This document shows positions 1-8,156 of a stretch of 64,000 bases of DNA, piece by piece. Made by a program: the position numbers and the translations under genes. Numbering within the stretch: the first letter of the stretch is position 1; each line of letters starts with the position of its first letter. The stretch is from positions 806,001 through 870,000 of the forward strand of contig NZ_JARP01000002.1 in NCBI RefSeq assembly GCF_000708595.2, given 5' to 3'. The notes beneath the pieces were generated by a model, which saw only the letters and a program-made list of their open reading frames with translations, searched no databases and was not told where the DNA came from. This DNA comes from Flavobacterium sp. KJJ. Lineage in GTDB: Bacteria; Bacteroidota; Bacteroidia; Flavobacteriales; Flavobacteriaceae.

Positions 1-1
1 A

Positions 2-811
2 GGAGATGAAGCTTGGAAGTTTTATGACAGTTCCTTAAAAATTGCATGGAAAACCGGAACAAGTTTTGGGAATAGAGATGCCTGGGCAATTGGCACAAAT
101 TCAAAATATGTAGTCGGGATTTGGGTGGGAAATGCAACAGGGGAAGGAAGGCCAACGCTTACTGGTGTTACAAGTGCAGCTCCAATTTTATTTGATGTTT
201 TCAATTTATTGCCGAGACAGCGATGGTTTGATACACCTTATAATGATTTAGAAAAAGTTGAGGTTTGTCGATTAAGCGGTTATTTAGCAAAAGAAGATTG
301 CCCAAAAATTGCACAATGGGTTCCTAAAAAAGGAAAATCAACAGCAGTTTGTCCGTATCATAAAACAGTTCATTTAGATAAATTAGAAAAATTTCAGGTA
401 AATAGCAGCTGTGAAAATGTGGAGAACATAGTAACTAAGAGCTGGTTTGTTTTGCCTCCGGTTATGGCTTGGTATTACAAAAGCCAGCATATCGAATATT
501 TGCCTCTGCCACCCTTTAAAGAAGATTGCCAGGGAACGCAAACGAAAACAATGGATTTTATTTATCCTAAAACGAATAGCAAAATTTATTTAACAAAGAA
601 TTTCAACAGCGAAGTACAGCCTGTTATTTTGAAAGTGGCCTATTCTGAAAGAGATAAAGAACTGTTTTGGTATATTGATGATGTTTATAAAGCAACAACA
701 AAAACGTTTCATGAATTGCCAATAACTCCAAGTACTGGAGTTCATTATATTACTGTTATAGATGCTTTTGGAAATGAAATTAGGAGAAGAATTGAAATTG
801 TGAGAGAATAA
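2..811 (+). CDS. pbpC: Penicillin-binding protein 1C, C-terminal part (cut by window edge)
   Basis: The reading frame is open from base 2, so the start lies upstream of the window. The visible part begins near the end of the transpeptidase domain: WKTGTSFGNRDAWAIG contains the KTGT motif of penicillin-binding proteins, followed by YVVGIWVGNATGEGRP and TSAAPILFDVFNLLP, both typical of PBP1C. The last roughly 150 residues match the BiPBP_C-type C-terminal domain of this family, including DFIYPKTNSKIYL. By family knowledge the full protein is a periplasmic glycosyltransferase/transpeptidase that polymerises and cross-links peptidoglycan. A factor-independent terminator follows. Partial only because of the window edge. 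Confidence 0.88.
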   Translation, partial: GDEAWKFYDSSLKIAWKTGTSFGNRDAWAIGTNSKYVVGIWVGNATGEGRPTLTGVTSAAPILFDVFNLLPRQRWFDTPYNDLEKVEVCRLSGYLAKEDCPKIAQWVPKKGKSTAVCPYHKTVHLDKLEKFQVNSSCENVENIVTKSWFVLPPVMAWYYKSQHIEYLPLPPFKEDCQGTQTKTMDFIYPKTNSKIYLTKNFNSEVQPVILKVAYSERDKELFWYIDDVYKATTKTFHELPITPSTGVHYITVIDAFGNEIRRRIEIVRE

Positions 812-884
812 AAAAGTGAAAATAAATTATAATTTTTTAAATTCTTAATTCCAAAATGAATAATTACTCCTAAAAAAAGCCACA

Positions 885-920
885 AAAAAACCGCCAATCT
901 CACGAAAGGCGGTTTTTGTT
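885..920. terminator. Bidirectional terminator between pbpC and rng
   Basis: The stem is CCGCC (891-895) with GGCGG (908-912), extended by flanking A and T runs so either strand ends in a U tract. It sits between two convergent genes and probably serves both. Confidence 0.8.
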
Positions 921-2465
921 TTATTCTGAAATAACATTTCCTTTTTTATCATAGAAATGGTATTCTAAGTACGTGTAAGCGTCACGAGGTATGATTTTCA
1001 CCCATTTCTTATGTTCAAAAAACCATTTTGAACGTAATGATGGAAAACCTTTACTGAGGTATGCAGCCACAAACGGATGTACATTAAGGACAACACTTTT
1101 GTGGATTTTTAAAATTCTGTCTAAATCAGATGCGATTTTATCAATGATTAAAATTGGCGCTTCAATTTCGCCATGTTCATTGTTTGGATCTTCTTCTCTA
1201 GTTTTAATATTTACTTCTGGTCTTACGCGTTGTCTTGTAATTTGAACTAAACCAAATTTACTTGGCGGTAAGATTTTATGCTTTGCTTTATCGTCGCTCA
1301 TTTCTTCTCGCAAGAAGTCGAACAAGACTTTCCTGTTTTCAGGATTAGACATATCAATAAAATCAACTACGATTATTCCGCCCATATCACGCAAACGAAG
1401 TTGTCTGGCAATTTCAGCGGCTGCAATCATATTTACTTCCATGGCAGTGTCTTCTTGATTAGTCGCCTTATTAGAACGATTTCCGCTGTTTACGTCTATA
1501 ACGTGAAGAGCTTCAGTATGTTCAATAATAAGATAAGCGCCTTTGCTCATAGAAACCGTTCTTCCAAAAGAAGTTTTGATTTGTCTCTCTATATTGTATT
1601 TCTCGAAAATTGGAGTGTCATTTGATTGATAAAACTTAACAATCGATTGTTTTGAAGGTGCAATTTCTTGCAGATATTCCTTCGTTTGGTGGTACAACTC
1701 TTCGTCATCTATTTGAATACCGCTGAAGGTATCATTAAATACATCTCTTAATATTGAAGAAGCTCTGTTAAGCTCTCCTAATACTTTTGATGGATGATGA
1801 GCAGTTGGTAATTTTTTACACATTGCAGTCCATCTGCTAAGCAGGTTCTGCAAATCTTTTTCTAATTCGGCTACGTTTTTGCCTTCGGCTACTGTGCGAA
1901 CAATAACACCAAATCCTTTAGGTTTGATCGATAGAACAAGTTTTTTTAGACGGTCCTTTTCCTTTTTGTCTTCTATTTTTTGAGAAATAGAAACGCGGTC
2001 AGAAAACGGAACGAGAACAATAAATCTTCCTGCCAATGAAAGCTCAGCGCTTATCCTTGGACCTTTGGTCGATATAGGTTCTTTTACAACTTGAACTAAA
2101 ACAGATTGATTGGCACTTAAAATATCAGTAATGATGCCATCTTTGTCAATCTCTTTTTCAAACTGAAAGGTTTTTAGGGAGAAATCTTTTATTTTACCTG
2201 CGCTTACAAGTTTTATGAATTTCAGCTGAGAAGCTAAGTTAGGTCCTAAATCGTGATAATGTAAAAAGGCATCTTTTTCGAAGCCAACATTTACAAAAGC
2301 AGCGTTAAGTCCAGCAACTGGTTTTCTTATTTTGGCAATAAAAATATCACCAACTTGAAAATTGCTTTTCTCTTCTTCTTTGTGTAATTCAATTAGTTTT
2401 CCATCTTTTAATAAGGCAAAATCTACGGCTTCAGAACTAGATCTAATGATTAATTCTTTATTCAC
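921..2465 (-). CDS. rng: Ribonuclease G/E family endoribonuclease
   Basis: A 514-residue protein of the RNase E/G family, which cleaves single-stranded RNA in rRNA maturation and mRNA decay in the cytoplasm. An S1-like region lies near residues 38-130 (GDIFIAKI, NAAFVNVGFEKDAFLHYHDL). The catalytic RNase H-like part contains LHVIDVNSGNRS and IIVVDFIDM, which supply the metal-binding aspartates, then ITRQRVRPE. The CPxC zinc-link motif of E. coli RNase E/G is absent; its place is taken by a charged Asn/Glu-rich stretch. There is no long disordered degradosome scaffold, so RNase G fits better than RNase E. The convergent terminator at 885-920 ends it. Confidence 0.93.
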   Translation of the reverse strand: MNKELIIRSSSEAVDFALLKDGKLIELHKEEEKSNFQVGDIFIAKIRKPVAGLNAAFVNVGFEKDAFLHYHDLGPNLASQLKFIKLVSAGKIKDFSLKTFQFEKEIDKDGIITDILSANQSVLVQVVKEPISTKGPRISAELSLAGRFIVLVPFSDRVSISQKIEDKKEKDRLKKLVLSIKPKGFGVIVRTVAEGKNVAELEKDLQNLLSRWTAMCKKLPTAHHPSKVLGELNRASSILRDVFNDTFSGIQIDDEELYHQTKEYLQEIAPSKQSIVKFYQSNDTPIFEKYNIERQIKTSFGRTVSMSKGAYLIIEHTEALHVIDVNSGNRSNKATNQEDTAMEVNMIAAAEIARQLRLRDMGGIIVVDFIDMSNPENRKVLFDFLREEMSDDKAKHKILPPSKFGLVQITRQRVRPEVNIKTREEDPNNEHGEIEAPILIIDKIASDLDRILKIHKSVVLNVHPFVAAYLSKGFPSLRSKWFFEHKKWVKIIPRDAYTYLEYHFYDKKGNVISE

Positions 2466-2490
2466 ACTGTAAATTTTTATCCAGACTTTT

Positions 2491-2560
2491 AGTTTCAGGT
2501 TTCAGGTTTCAGGTTTCAAGTTTTTCAACTCATAACTCATAGCCTATAACTCATAACTGA
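2491..2560. repeat. Short tandem and near-palindromic intergenic repeats
   Basis: TTTCAGG is repeated in tandem (2493-2519), followed by a repeated AACTCATA word (2527-2558). The same TTTCAGG array recurs at 56758-56780, and a TTATGAGTTATGG relative lies near 8108. The 261-base gap between rng and the small basic gene holds this and otherwise no gene. Confidence 0.6.
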
Positions 2561-2710
2561 TTGTAAGGATGGATTAAACAATATTTTTAACAGGTATTGA
2601 ACCCGGGGGAATTTTAGTTAGCAGTTTTCCAGTTTCAGTTGCCAGTTTTAAGCTGCGAACTGTGACTTGTTACTAAGACTAAATTCCAATTTCAATGAAC
2701 GTTAAAAAGA

Positions 2711-2735
2711 AAAAAGTAGTTTAAAACTACTTTTT
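2711..2735 (-). terminator. Terminator at the end of the small basic gene
   Basis: Perfect inverted repeat AAAAAGTAG (2711-2719) and CTACTTTTT (2727-2735) with A/T runs on both sides. It overlaps the stop codon of the minus-strand 30-residue gene and probably ends the hup-linked transcript. Confidence 0.6.
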
Positions 2736-2819
2736 CTTTTTGTGACGGTTAGCTCTCGCTCTTTTCTTTCTTTTGTGAGTAGCTACCTTATGTCTCTTTC
2801 TTTTTTTACCACTTGGCAT
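2727..2819 (-). CDS. 30-residue very basic protein, probably ribosome-associated
   Basis: Short minus-strand gene starting with ATG at 2819. The product begins MPSGKKRKRHKVATHKRKK and continues RARANRHKKKK, so more than half the residues are Lys, Arg or His and none is acidic. I recognise this as a conserved small protein of Bacteroidota. The pattern KRKRHK...HKRKKRARANRHKKK resembles the AURKAIP1/COX24 (mS38/bS22-like) family of tiny ribosomal proteins, but that link is inference. It lies 31 bases downstream of the HU gene on the same strand and may be cotranscribed with it. A terminator overlaps its stop codon. Confidence 0.8.
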   Translation of the reverse strand: MPSGKKRKRHKVATHKRKKRARANRHKKKK

Positions 2820-2850
2820 ATCGTGTCGATTTTATAATTAATTAATAGTA

Positions 2851-3141
2851 TTATTTTGCTTCGTTATTCGTTTTAACTCCTTCTACAAATACTTTTGCAG
2901 GTTTAAAAGCAGGAATGTTGTGTGCAGGAATTTTGATTGTGGTGTTTTTAGAAATGTTTCTTCCTGTTTTTTCAGCTCTAGTTTTTACGATGAAACTACC
3001 AAAACCTCTTAGGTAAACATTGTCTCCAGTTTCCAATGAAGTTTTAACTTCTTCCATAAAAGTTTCTACTGTTGCTTGAACATCTCCTTTTTCAAGACCT
3101 AATTTCTCTGAAATTTTCGCTACGATATCTGCTTTCGTCAT
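2851..3141 (-). CDS. hup: HU-family histone-like DNA-binding protein
   Basis: A 96-residue HU/IHF family protein, the usual length. It starts MTKADIVAKISEKLGLEKGDV (helical dimerisation part) and has the beta-arm region LRGFGSFIVKTRAEKTGRN...IKIPAHNIPAFKPAKVF. HU bends and compacts DNA non-specifically as a dimer in the nucleoid. A strong promoter lies upstream (3191-3222). The 30-residue basic gene follows closely on the same strand. HU versus an IHF-like paralogue cannot be told apart from sequence alone. Confidence 0.94.
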   Translation of the reverse strand: MTKADIVAKISEKLGLEKGDVQATVETFMEEVKTSLETGDNVYLRGFGSFIVKTRAEKTGRNISKNTTIKIPAHNIPAFKPAKVFVEGVKTNNEAK

Positions 3142-3190
3142 TTTCTTTCCTATTTTATTTTATAAATGATGTACTATTTTTTTGAGTTTG

Positions 3191-3222
3191 CAAATATAGG
3201 AATTAAAAAAATAATTAATCAA
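3191..3222 (-). promoter_or_regulatory. Bacteroidota-type promoter for hup
   Basis: On the minus strand TATATTTG (3191-3198) matches the -7 consensus TAnnTTTG, with TTG (3220-3222) 21 bases upstream as the -33 element. The predicted start gives a leader of about 45 bases before hup. Confidence 0.65.
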
Positions 3223-3255
3223 GCTAATTCGTTAAATTTTAATTACATAAACATT

Positions 3256-3263
3256 TACTTTTG
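3256..3263 (+). promoter_or_regulatory. -7 element upstream of mutY
   Basis: TACTTTTG matches TAnnTTTG and lies 18 bases before the ATG at 3282. It overlaps the upstream TTG at 3261 that could extend the frame, so that earlier start is unlikely. Confidence 0.55.
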
Positions 3264-3281
3264 TATTCTAAGTATTTTACG

Positions 3282-4328
3282 ATGAATTTTCATAACTTAT
3301 TGATAAATTGGTATTTACGAAACAAGCGTGATTTACCTTGGCGAAAAACGACCGATCCTTACCTAATTTGGCTCTCAGAAATTATGCTGCAGCAGACTCG
3401 AGTTGCGCAAGGAATGCCATATTTTTTTGCTTTTACAAAGGAATTTCCTACAGTGTTTGATTTGGCAAATGCCTCAGAAGAGCAAGTTTTGAAACTTTGG
3501 CAGGGATTAGGGTATTATTCTCGCGCCAGAAATCTGCATAAAACAGCTCAATATGTAGCAAATGAGCTGAATGGAGTTTTCCCAGAGAATTATGCAGCGT
3601 TATTGAAATTAAAAGGTGTTGGCGAATATACTGCGGCGGCGATTGCTTCATTTTCTTATAATGAAGCGGTTCCTGTAGTTGATGGAAATGTTTTTCGAGT
3701 GCTTTCTCGCTATTTTGATATCGAATCAGATATTGGCTTGCCTGCAACTAAAAAAGAATTTACAGAGCTAGCTAAAGAATTAATGCCAAAAGATAATCCA
3801 GCGATCTTTAATCAGGCGATTATGGAGTTTGGCGCTTTGCAGTGTGTTCCTAAAAGTCCAAATTGTTTGGTTTGTGACTTTAATGAAAGCTGCGCAGCAC
3901 TTCAAAAAAAGAAGGTGGCTGCTTTGCCTGTAAAATCAAAAAAAACAAAAGTTACAAATCGATTCTTTAATTATTTGATTTTAGAAGATGCTTTAGGAAA
4001 TACTTTAATTCAAAAAAGAACCGCAAAAGGAATTTGGCACAACTTGTATGAGTTTCCTTTATTAGAAAAAGATGAGATTGTTGGCTTTGATGTTGTCACA
4101 AAAGCAGTTCAAAACGATATTTTTCCATGTTATACTATTATAGGTATAGAGGAATGTAGTGAAACTACTGTCATTCATAAACTTTCGCATCAGCATCTGC
4201 ATATTCAGTTCTGGAAAGTTAAAATTGCTGAAAAAATAGAGAACGGCGTGATAACCAGTGATTTAAAAAATTTTCCTTTTCCTATTGTGATTTATAATTT
4301 TATCGAAAAGCAGGAAATAAATTGCTAA
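3282..4328 (+). CDS. mutY: A/G-specific adenine DNA glycosylase
   Basis: A 348-residue MutY that removes adenine mispaired with 8-oxoguanine. The N-terminal half has SEIMLQQTRV with the catalytic Glu, a helix-hairpin-helix LKGVGEYTAAAIASF, and VVDGNVFRVLSRY with the catalytic Asp. The [4Fe-4S] cluster motif is CVPKSPNCLVCDFNESC, spacing C-x6-C-x2-C-x5-C. The C-terminal third is the Nudix-like domain that recognises 8-oxoG. The frame extends to a TTG at 3261, but a -7 promoter element covers that codon, so ATG 3282 is preferred. First gene of the mutY-ssb-gldE-gldD cluster known from F. johnsoniae. Confidence 0.95.
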   Translation: MNFHNLLINWYLRNKRDLPWRKTTDPYLIWLSEIMLQQTRVAQGMPYFFAFTKEFPTVFDLANASEEQVLKLWQGLGYYSRARNLHKTAQYVANELNGVFPENYAALLKLKGVGEYTAAAIASFSYNEAVPVVDGNVFRVLSRYFDIESDIGLPATKKEFTELAKELMPKDNPAIFNQAIMEFGALQCVPKSPNCLVCDFNESCAALQKKKVAALPVKSKKTKVTNRFFNYLILEDALGNTLIQKRTAKGIWHNLYEFPLLEKDEIVGFDVVTKAVQNDIFPCYTIIGIEECSETTVIHKLSHQHLHIQFWKVKIAEKIENGVITSDLKNFPFPIVIYNFIEKQEINC

Positions 4329-4335
4329 AAAAATG

Positions 4336-4343
4336 TATCTTTG
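4336..4343 (+). promoter_or_regulatory. -7 element upstream of ssb
   Basis: TATCTTTG matches TAnnTTTG exactly. It lies inside the 5' extension of the open frame (ATG 4333) and 22 bases before ATG 4366, which supports 4366 as the true start of ssb. No clear -33 TTG at standard spacing. Confidence 0.55.
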
Positions 4344-4365
4344 GGAGAAATACCACAAATTAACC

Positions 4366-4806
4366 ATGAACGGAACATTAAATAAAGTGATGCTTATTGG
4401 CCATTTAGGCGATGATGTAAAGATGCATTATTTTGATGGAGGAAATTGCATCGGTCGTTTTCAGTTGGCTACAAATGAAGTTTATATTAATAAGACCACC
4501 AACGAAAAAATAACTTCGACAGAGTGGCATAATTTAGTCGTGCGTAATAAAGCCGCGGAAATCTGCGAGAAATATCTATCCAAAGGAGATAAAATATATG
4601 TTGAAGGTCGTATAAAATCACGTCAGTGGCAAGCAGAAGATGGCACTACAAAATACACGACTGAAATTCAAGTTACCGAGTTTACTTTCTTGACTACCAA
4701 AAAAGAAACTGGAAATCATAAACCACATCACGATTCAGAATCCGCAAAAAGTACTAACTTTGATGCGACAAATGAAGGCTTGCCTGTAAACGACCTGCCT
4801 TTTTGA
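4366..4806 (+). CDS. ssb: Single-stranded DNA-binding protein
   Basis: A 146-residue SSB. The OB-fold runs from MNGTLNKVMLIGHLGDDV through TSTEWHNLVVRNKAAEICEKYL and KGDKIYVEGRIKSRQWQ to about residue 110. A short polar linker ends in NDLPF, the acidic-hydrophobic tail that recruits repair and replication partners. It coats single-stranded DNA as a tetramer. An in-frame ATG at 4333 would add 11 residues that lack SSB similarity and lie over a promoter element, so the shorter form is chosen. It sits between mutY and gldE; the first is also a DNA maintenance gene. Confidence 0.94.
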   Translation: MNGTLNKVMLIGHLGDDVKMHYFDGGNCIGRFQLATNEVYINKTTNEKITSTEWHNLVVRNKAAEICEKYLSKGDKIYVEGRIKSRQWQAEDGTTKYTTEIQVTEFTFLTTKKETGNHKPHHDSESAKSTNFDATNEGLPVNDLPF

Positions 4807-4829
4807 TTGTTTAACTAATCTTTTTTAAT

Positions 4830-6125
4830 TTGGACCCAGAGCCCAGTTTACTTTTTACTACGACATTAGACATCAATTTGATAATTGGTTTTGTCGGAAT
4901 ATTTGTTTTGCTTTTTTTATCGGCCATTGTTTCAGGTGCCGAAGTAGCTCTTTTTTCTCTCTCTCAAAAGGATATTGATGAAACCTTACAAGACAATCTT
5001 TCTAAAGGAAAAATAATTTCTAAACTTTTAGATAAACCCAAAAAACTTTTAGCAACCTTATTGGTAGCAAACAATTTTTTAAATATTGGAGTCGTTATTC
5101 TATTCTCTTTTATTGGCAGAAATATTTTTGCACACGTAAGTTCGCCTGTGCTTAAATTTATTTTAGAAGTAATTTTGGTTACTTTCTTAATTTTATTATT
5201 TGCAGAAGTTTTGCCAAAAGTTTATGCCAGCCGAAACAATATAAAATTTGCTAAACGTGTTGCTTATCCGATTGCTGTTTTAGACAAATTACTTTCTCCG
5301 ATAAGTTTGCCTATGCGCAGTGTTACGCTATATTTGCAGAATAAATTAGGGAAACAAAAAAATAGTTTTTCAATAAATCAGCTCTCGCAGGCGTTAGAAC
5401 TGACAGATTCTGAAGGCACATCGAGCGAGGAGCAAAAAATATTAGAAGGAATTGTTTCTTTTGGAAATACAGATACCAAACAGGTTATGAGTCCGAGAAT
5501 TGATATTTTTGCATTAGAAATATCAGAATCATTTCCAGTAATTTATCCAAAAATAATCGAAAAAGGATTTTCAAGAATTCCGGTTTACCGCGATAATATT
5601 GATCAGATCGAAGGCGTTTTATTCGTTAAAGATTTATTACCGCATATTGATAAAGAAGAGTTTGACTGGACGAGTTTGATTAGAGAAGCATTCTTTGTTC
5701 CGGAGAATAAAAAGCTTGATAATTTGTTGAAGGATTTTCAAGGTCTTAAAAGTCATTTGGCTATTGTGGTTGATGAATATGGCGGGACTTCTGGCTTAGT
5801 TTCTTTAGAAGATGTTATTGAGGAAATAGTAGGGGATATCAGCGATGAGTTTGATGATGAAAATTTGAATTTTTCTCAAATTGATGAAAAGAATTTTCTT
5901 TTTGAAGGAAAGATTAACATGAAAGACTTTTATCGAATCGTAAATGTTAATGAAGATATTTTTGAATCGCACAAAGGCGAAGCGGAAACATTAGCTGGTT
6001 TTATTCTTGAAATTCTGGGTAATTTTCCTAAAAAAGATCAAAAAGTAGCTTTCGAAAACTGTGTTTTTACAATCGAAACAGTAGATAAAAAGCGTGTAAA
6101 ACAAATAAAAGTAACAATAGAATAA
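4830..6125 (+). CDS. gldE: Gliding motility protein GldE (CNNM/CorC-like membrane protein)
   Basis: A 431-residue inner-membrane protein with an N-terminal CNNM/DUF21 region of about four hydrophobic segments (residues 17-135, including FLSAIVSGAEVALFSLS), a CBS pair at about 215-335 (VMSPRIDIF, GFSRIPVYRDNIDQIEGVLFVKDLL, HLAIVVDEYGGTSGLVSLEDVIEEIVGDI), and a CorC_HlyC domain at the end. Residues match GldE of F. johnsoniae, needed for gliding together with GldD. The start is TTG: an in-frame stop lies at 4812-4814 and no in-frame ATG occurs before the first membrane segment. Its stop is one base before the gldD start, so coupling is likely. Confidence 0.92.
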   Translation: MDPEPSLLFTTTLDINLIIGFVGIFVLLFLSAIVSGAEVALFSLSQKDIDETLQDNLSKGKIISKLLDKPKKLLATLLVANNFLNIGVVILFSFIGRNIFAHVSSPVLKFILEVILVTFLILLFAEVLPKVYASRNNIKFAKRVAYPIAVLDKLLSPISLPMRSVTLYLQNKLGKQKNSFSINQLSQALELTDSEGTSSEEQKILEGIVSFGNTDTKQVMSPRIDIFALEISESFPVIYPKIIEKGFSRIPVYRDNIDQIEGVLFVKDLLPHIDKEEFDWTSLIREAFFVPENKKLDNLLKDFQGLKSHLAIVVDEYGGTSGLVSLEDVIEEIVGDISDEFDDENLNFSQIDEKNFLFEGKINMKDFYRIVNVNEDIFESHKGEAETLAGFILEILGNFPKKDQKVAFENCVFTIETVDKKRVKQIKVTIE

Positions 6126-6126
6126 A

Positions 6127-6687
6127 ATGCTTAAAAGAATAATTTCGGCAGCTGCCATTTTACTTGTATTAACAGTTGTAAGCTGTAAAGATGATGTAGT
6201 GCCAAAGCCGTCAAGTTACTTGCGTCTAGATTATCCTGAGGCGAAATATGTCAATTTTGAAAATAATTGTCCGTTTGCTTTTGAAATGAATGAAGCAGCG
6301 ATAATTAAAGGTGAAAAAGACTGCGGATTTGCAATTACATATCCGAAAATGAAAGCGACAATTTATTTGACCTATAAACCAGTAAATGGAGATATTCAGA
6401 AATTATTAAAAGATGCTCAAAAACTAACGTATGAACATGTTATAAAAGCTGATGATATTTTAGAACAGCCGTATTTAAATCCGCAAAAGAAAGTTTACGG
6501 AATGTTTTATCAAGTTGATGGAAATGCTGCTACAAACTCACAATTCTACGTTACAGACAGTACAAAACACTTTATAACGGGATCAGTTTACTTTTATGCT
6601 AAACCCAATTTTGATTCGGTTATGCCTGCAGCAAGCTATATTAAAAATGATATGCAGCGCTTAATGGAAACACTAAAGTGGAAATAA
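6127..6687 (+). CDS. gldD: Gliding motility lipoprotein GldD
   Basis: A 186-residue lipoprotein with a signal peptide and lipobox Cys (AAAILLVLTVVSCKDD, Cys at residue 20). It begins one base after gldE. The mature part (SSYLRLDYPEAKYVNFEN, CGFAITYPKMKATIYLTYKPV) is the GldD family, required for surface gliding and type IX-linked processes in Flavobacterium; its biochemical role is not known. A strong terminator immediately follows, closing the mutY-ssb-gldE-gldD cluster. Confidence 0.94.
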   Translation: MLKRIISAAAILLVLTVVSCKDDVVPKPSSYLRLDYPEAKYVNFENNCPFAFEMNEAAIIKGEKDCGFAITYPKMKATIYLTYKPVNGDIQKLLKDAQKLTYEHVIKADDILEQPYLNPQKKVYGMFYQVDGNAATNSQFYVTDSTKHFITGSVYFYAKPNFDSVMPAASYIKNDMQRLMETLKWK

Positions 6688-6694
6688 TAAACAT

Positions 6695-6730
6695 AAAAAA
6701 AAAGGCGTTCAATTGAACGCCTTTTTTTTT
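6695..6730. terminator. Bidirectional terminator after gldD
   Basis: Arms AAGGCGTTC and GAACGCCTT flank an AATT loop, with long A and T runs on either side. It can serve both gldD and the convergent heavy-metal-domain gene. Confidence 0.9.
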
Positions 6731-6745
6731 ATGTTTAAAATATAA

Positions 6746-7123
6746 TTACGATTTCATGTTCGAAACTTTATATGTTTTACCGTCTCCTGTTTCTTGAACA
6801 ACTTTAGTTAAAGATTCAGGATTTTGAATTGTTTTGTCAAAAGTTACGGTTGCAGTGTTTTTGTCAAAATCAACTGTTGCTTTTTCTACGCCATCTAAAT
6901 TAGATAATTCTTGTTCAATAGTTTTCGCACATCCAACAGCGCAGGTCATTCCGTTAATTGTAAAGCTTGCTGTCTGTACATTTTCTGCGGCAATTGCTTT
7001 ATGTTCTTTCGGAGCTGTTTTTTCAGATTTAATATTTGCTAAATTTTTATCTTCTTCTTTTTTACAGCTTACGAATACTAAACCTGCTATTGCTAATGAT
7101 GCTATTATTTTTGTGAATTTCAT
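6746..7123 (-). CDS. Heavy-metal-associated (HMA) domain lipoprotein
   Basis: A 125-residue protein with a lipoprotein signal (ASLAIAGLVFVSCKKE, Cys20), a Lys/Glu-rich linker, and one HMA ferredoxin-like domain at about 50-118. The metal site reads GMTCAVGC, with Cys61 and Cys65 three residues apart instead of the usual CxxC. It probably binds Cu(I) or a similar soft metal on the periplasmic side of a membrane. A -7 element lies at 7158-7165. No metal exporter is adjacent, so its partner is unknown. Confidence 0.85.
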   Translation of the reverse strand: MKFTKIIASLAIAGLVFVSCKKEEDKNLANIKSEKTAPKEHKAIAAENVQTASFTINGMTCAVGCAKTIEQELSNLDGVEKATVDFDKNTATVTFDKTIQNPESLTKVVQETGDGKTYKVSNMKS

Positions 7124-7157
7124 TATCTATGATTTAAGATTGTCAATATGTTATTGG

Positions 7158-7165
7158 CAAAATTA
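7158..7165 (-). promoter_or_regulatory. -7 element for the HMA lipoprotein gene
   Basis: On the minus strand TAATTTTG fits TAnnTTTG and is 34 bases before the start codon. A convincing -33 TTG is not seen. Confidence 0.4.
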
Positions 7166-7223
7166 ATAAAAATCAAGAGGTCAGTTCGTAAAATTATTAC
7201 AAATTTGCAGTAAAATAGTATAT

Positions 7224-8090
7224 ATGGATGCAAAACAATTGAAGTGGGCTTATTTGTTTGTTCTTTCGCTTATCTGGGGAAGTTCTTTTATATTAATTAA
7301 AAGAGGTTTGGTTGGCTTGACGGCGGTTCAGGTAGGTTCATTCCGAATTATTTTTGCAGCCTTATTTTTGTTGATTGTAGGTTTTAAAAGCTTGAAGAAA
7401 ATCTCTCGTCGCCAATGGAAATTTGTTGCCATAACTTCAGTTTTTGGAACATTTACACCGGCTTATCTTTTTGCAATTGCAGAGACAGAAGTAGACAGCT
7501 CAATTGTGGCAATTCTAAATTCGCTTACACCTTTGAATACTTTGGTTTTAGGAATTCTTATTTTCGGAATTCAGTTTCAGAAACGACAAGTTCTAGGTGT
7601 TTTTGTTGGACTAGTGGGATGCTTGTTGTTGGTTTTAAGCGGTGCTTCGGCACATCCAGGACAAAATTATTATTATGTAGTTTTAGTTGTAATTGCAACG
7701 CTTTGTTATGCAATTAATGTCAATTTGATTAAGAAATATTTATCAGATTTAAATTCGCTGAGCATCACAACAGGAAATTTTGCAGTTTTGCTTGTGCCTG
7801 CATTAATCATTTTAAGTACAACAGATATTTCGCAAAGCATACATTTTGAAGCTACACAGCATTCCATATTTTTTGTACTGATTTTAGGCGTTTTAGGAAC
7901 TGGAATAGCGAATGTGCTGTTCTTTAAATTAATACAAATGTCTTCGCCTGTATTTGCAACATCGGTAACTTATTTAATTCCAATCGTCGCCTTTTTCTGG
8001 GGCTTATTAGATAACGAAATGCTCACACCAATTCAGTTTTTTGGCGCTTTTATTATTTTAATTGGAGTTTATTTGTCTGCTAAAAAGTGA
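7224..8090 (+). CDS. DMT superfamily transporter (EamA family)
   Basis: A 288-residue inner-membrane protein with about ten hydrophobic segments arranged as two EamA repeats. It begins LKWAYLFVLSLIWGSSFILIKRGL, the typical start of the first repeat, and ends FWGLLDNEMLTPIQFFGAFIILIGVYLSAKK. Family members export small metabolites or amino acids; the substrate here cannot be deduced. It stands alone, divergent from the HMA lipoprotein gene. Confidence 0.88.
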   Translation: MDAKQLKWAYLFVLSLIWGSSFILIKRGLVGLTAVQVGSFRIIFAALFLLIVGFKSLKKISRRQWKFVAITSVFGTFTPAYLFAIAETEVDSSIVAILNSLTPLNTLVLGILIFGIQFQKRQVLGVFVGLVGCLLLVLSGASAHPGQNYYYVVLVVIATLCYAINVNLIKKYLSDLNSLSITTGNFAVLLVPALIILSTTDISQSIHFEATQHSIFFVLILGVLGTGIANVLFFKLIQMSSPVFATSVTYLIPIVAFFWGLLDNEMLTPIQFFGAFIILIGVYLSAKK

Positions 8091-8156
8091 TTTTGAGTTA
8101 TAACAGTTATGAGTTATGGTTTAAGAACTTCGACTTCGCTCAGCCTGATAAAAAGA

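Noticed and set aside
2491..2560. CRISPR-like short repeats
   Set aside because: Repeats are 7-8 bases in tandem with no unique spacers and no cas genes.
3261..3281. TTG start extending mutY by seven codons
   Set aside because: A -7 promoter element covers it, and the added residues are not family-like.
4333..4365. ATG start extending ssb by 11 codons
   Set aside because: It lies over a -7 element; SSB similarity begins at ATG 4366.
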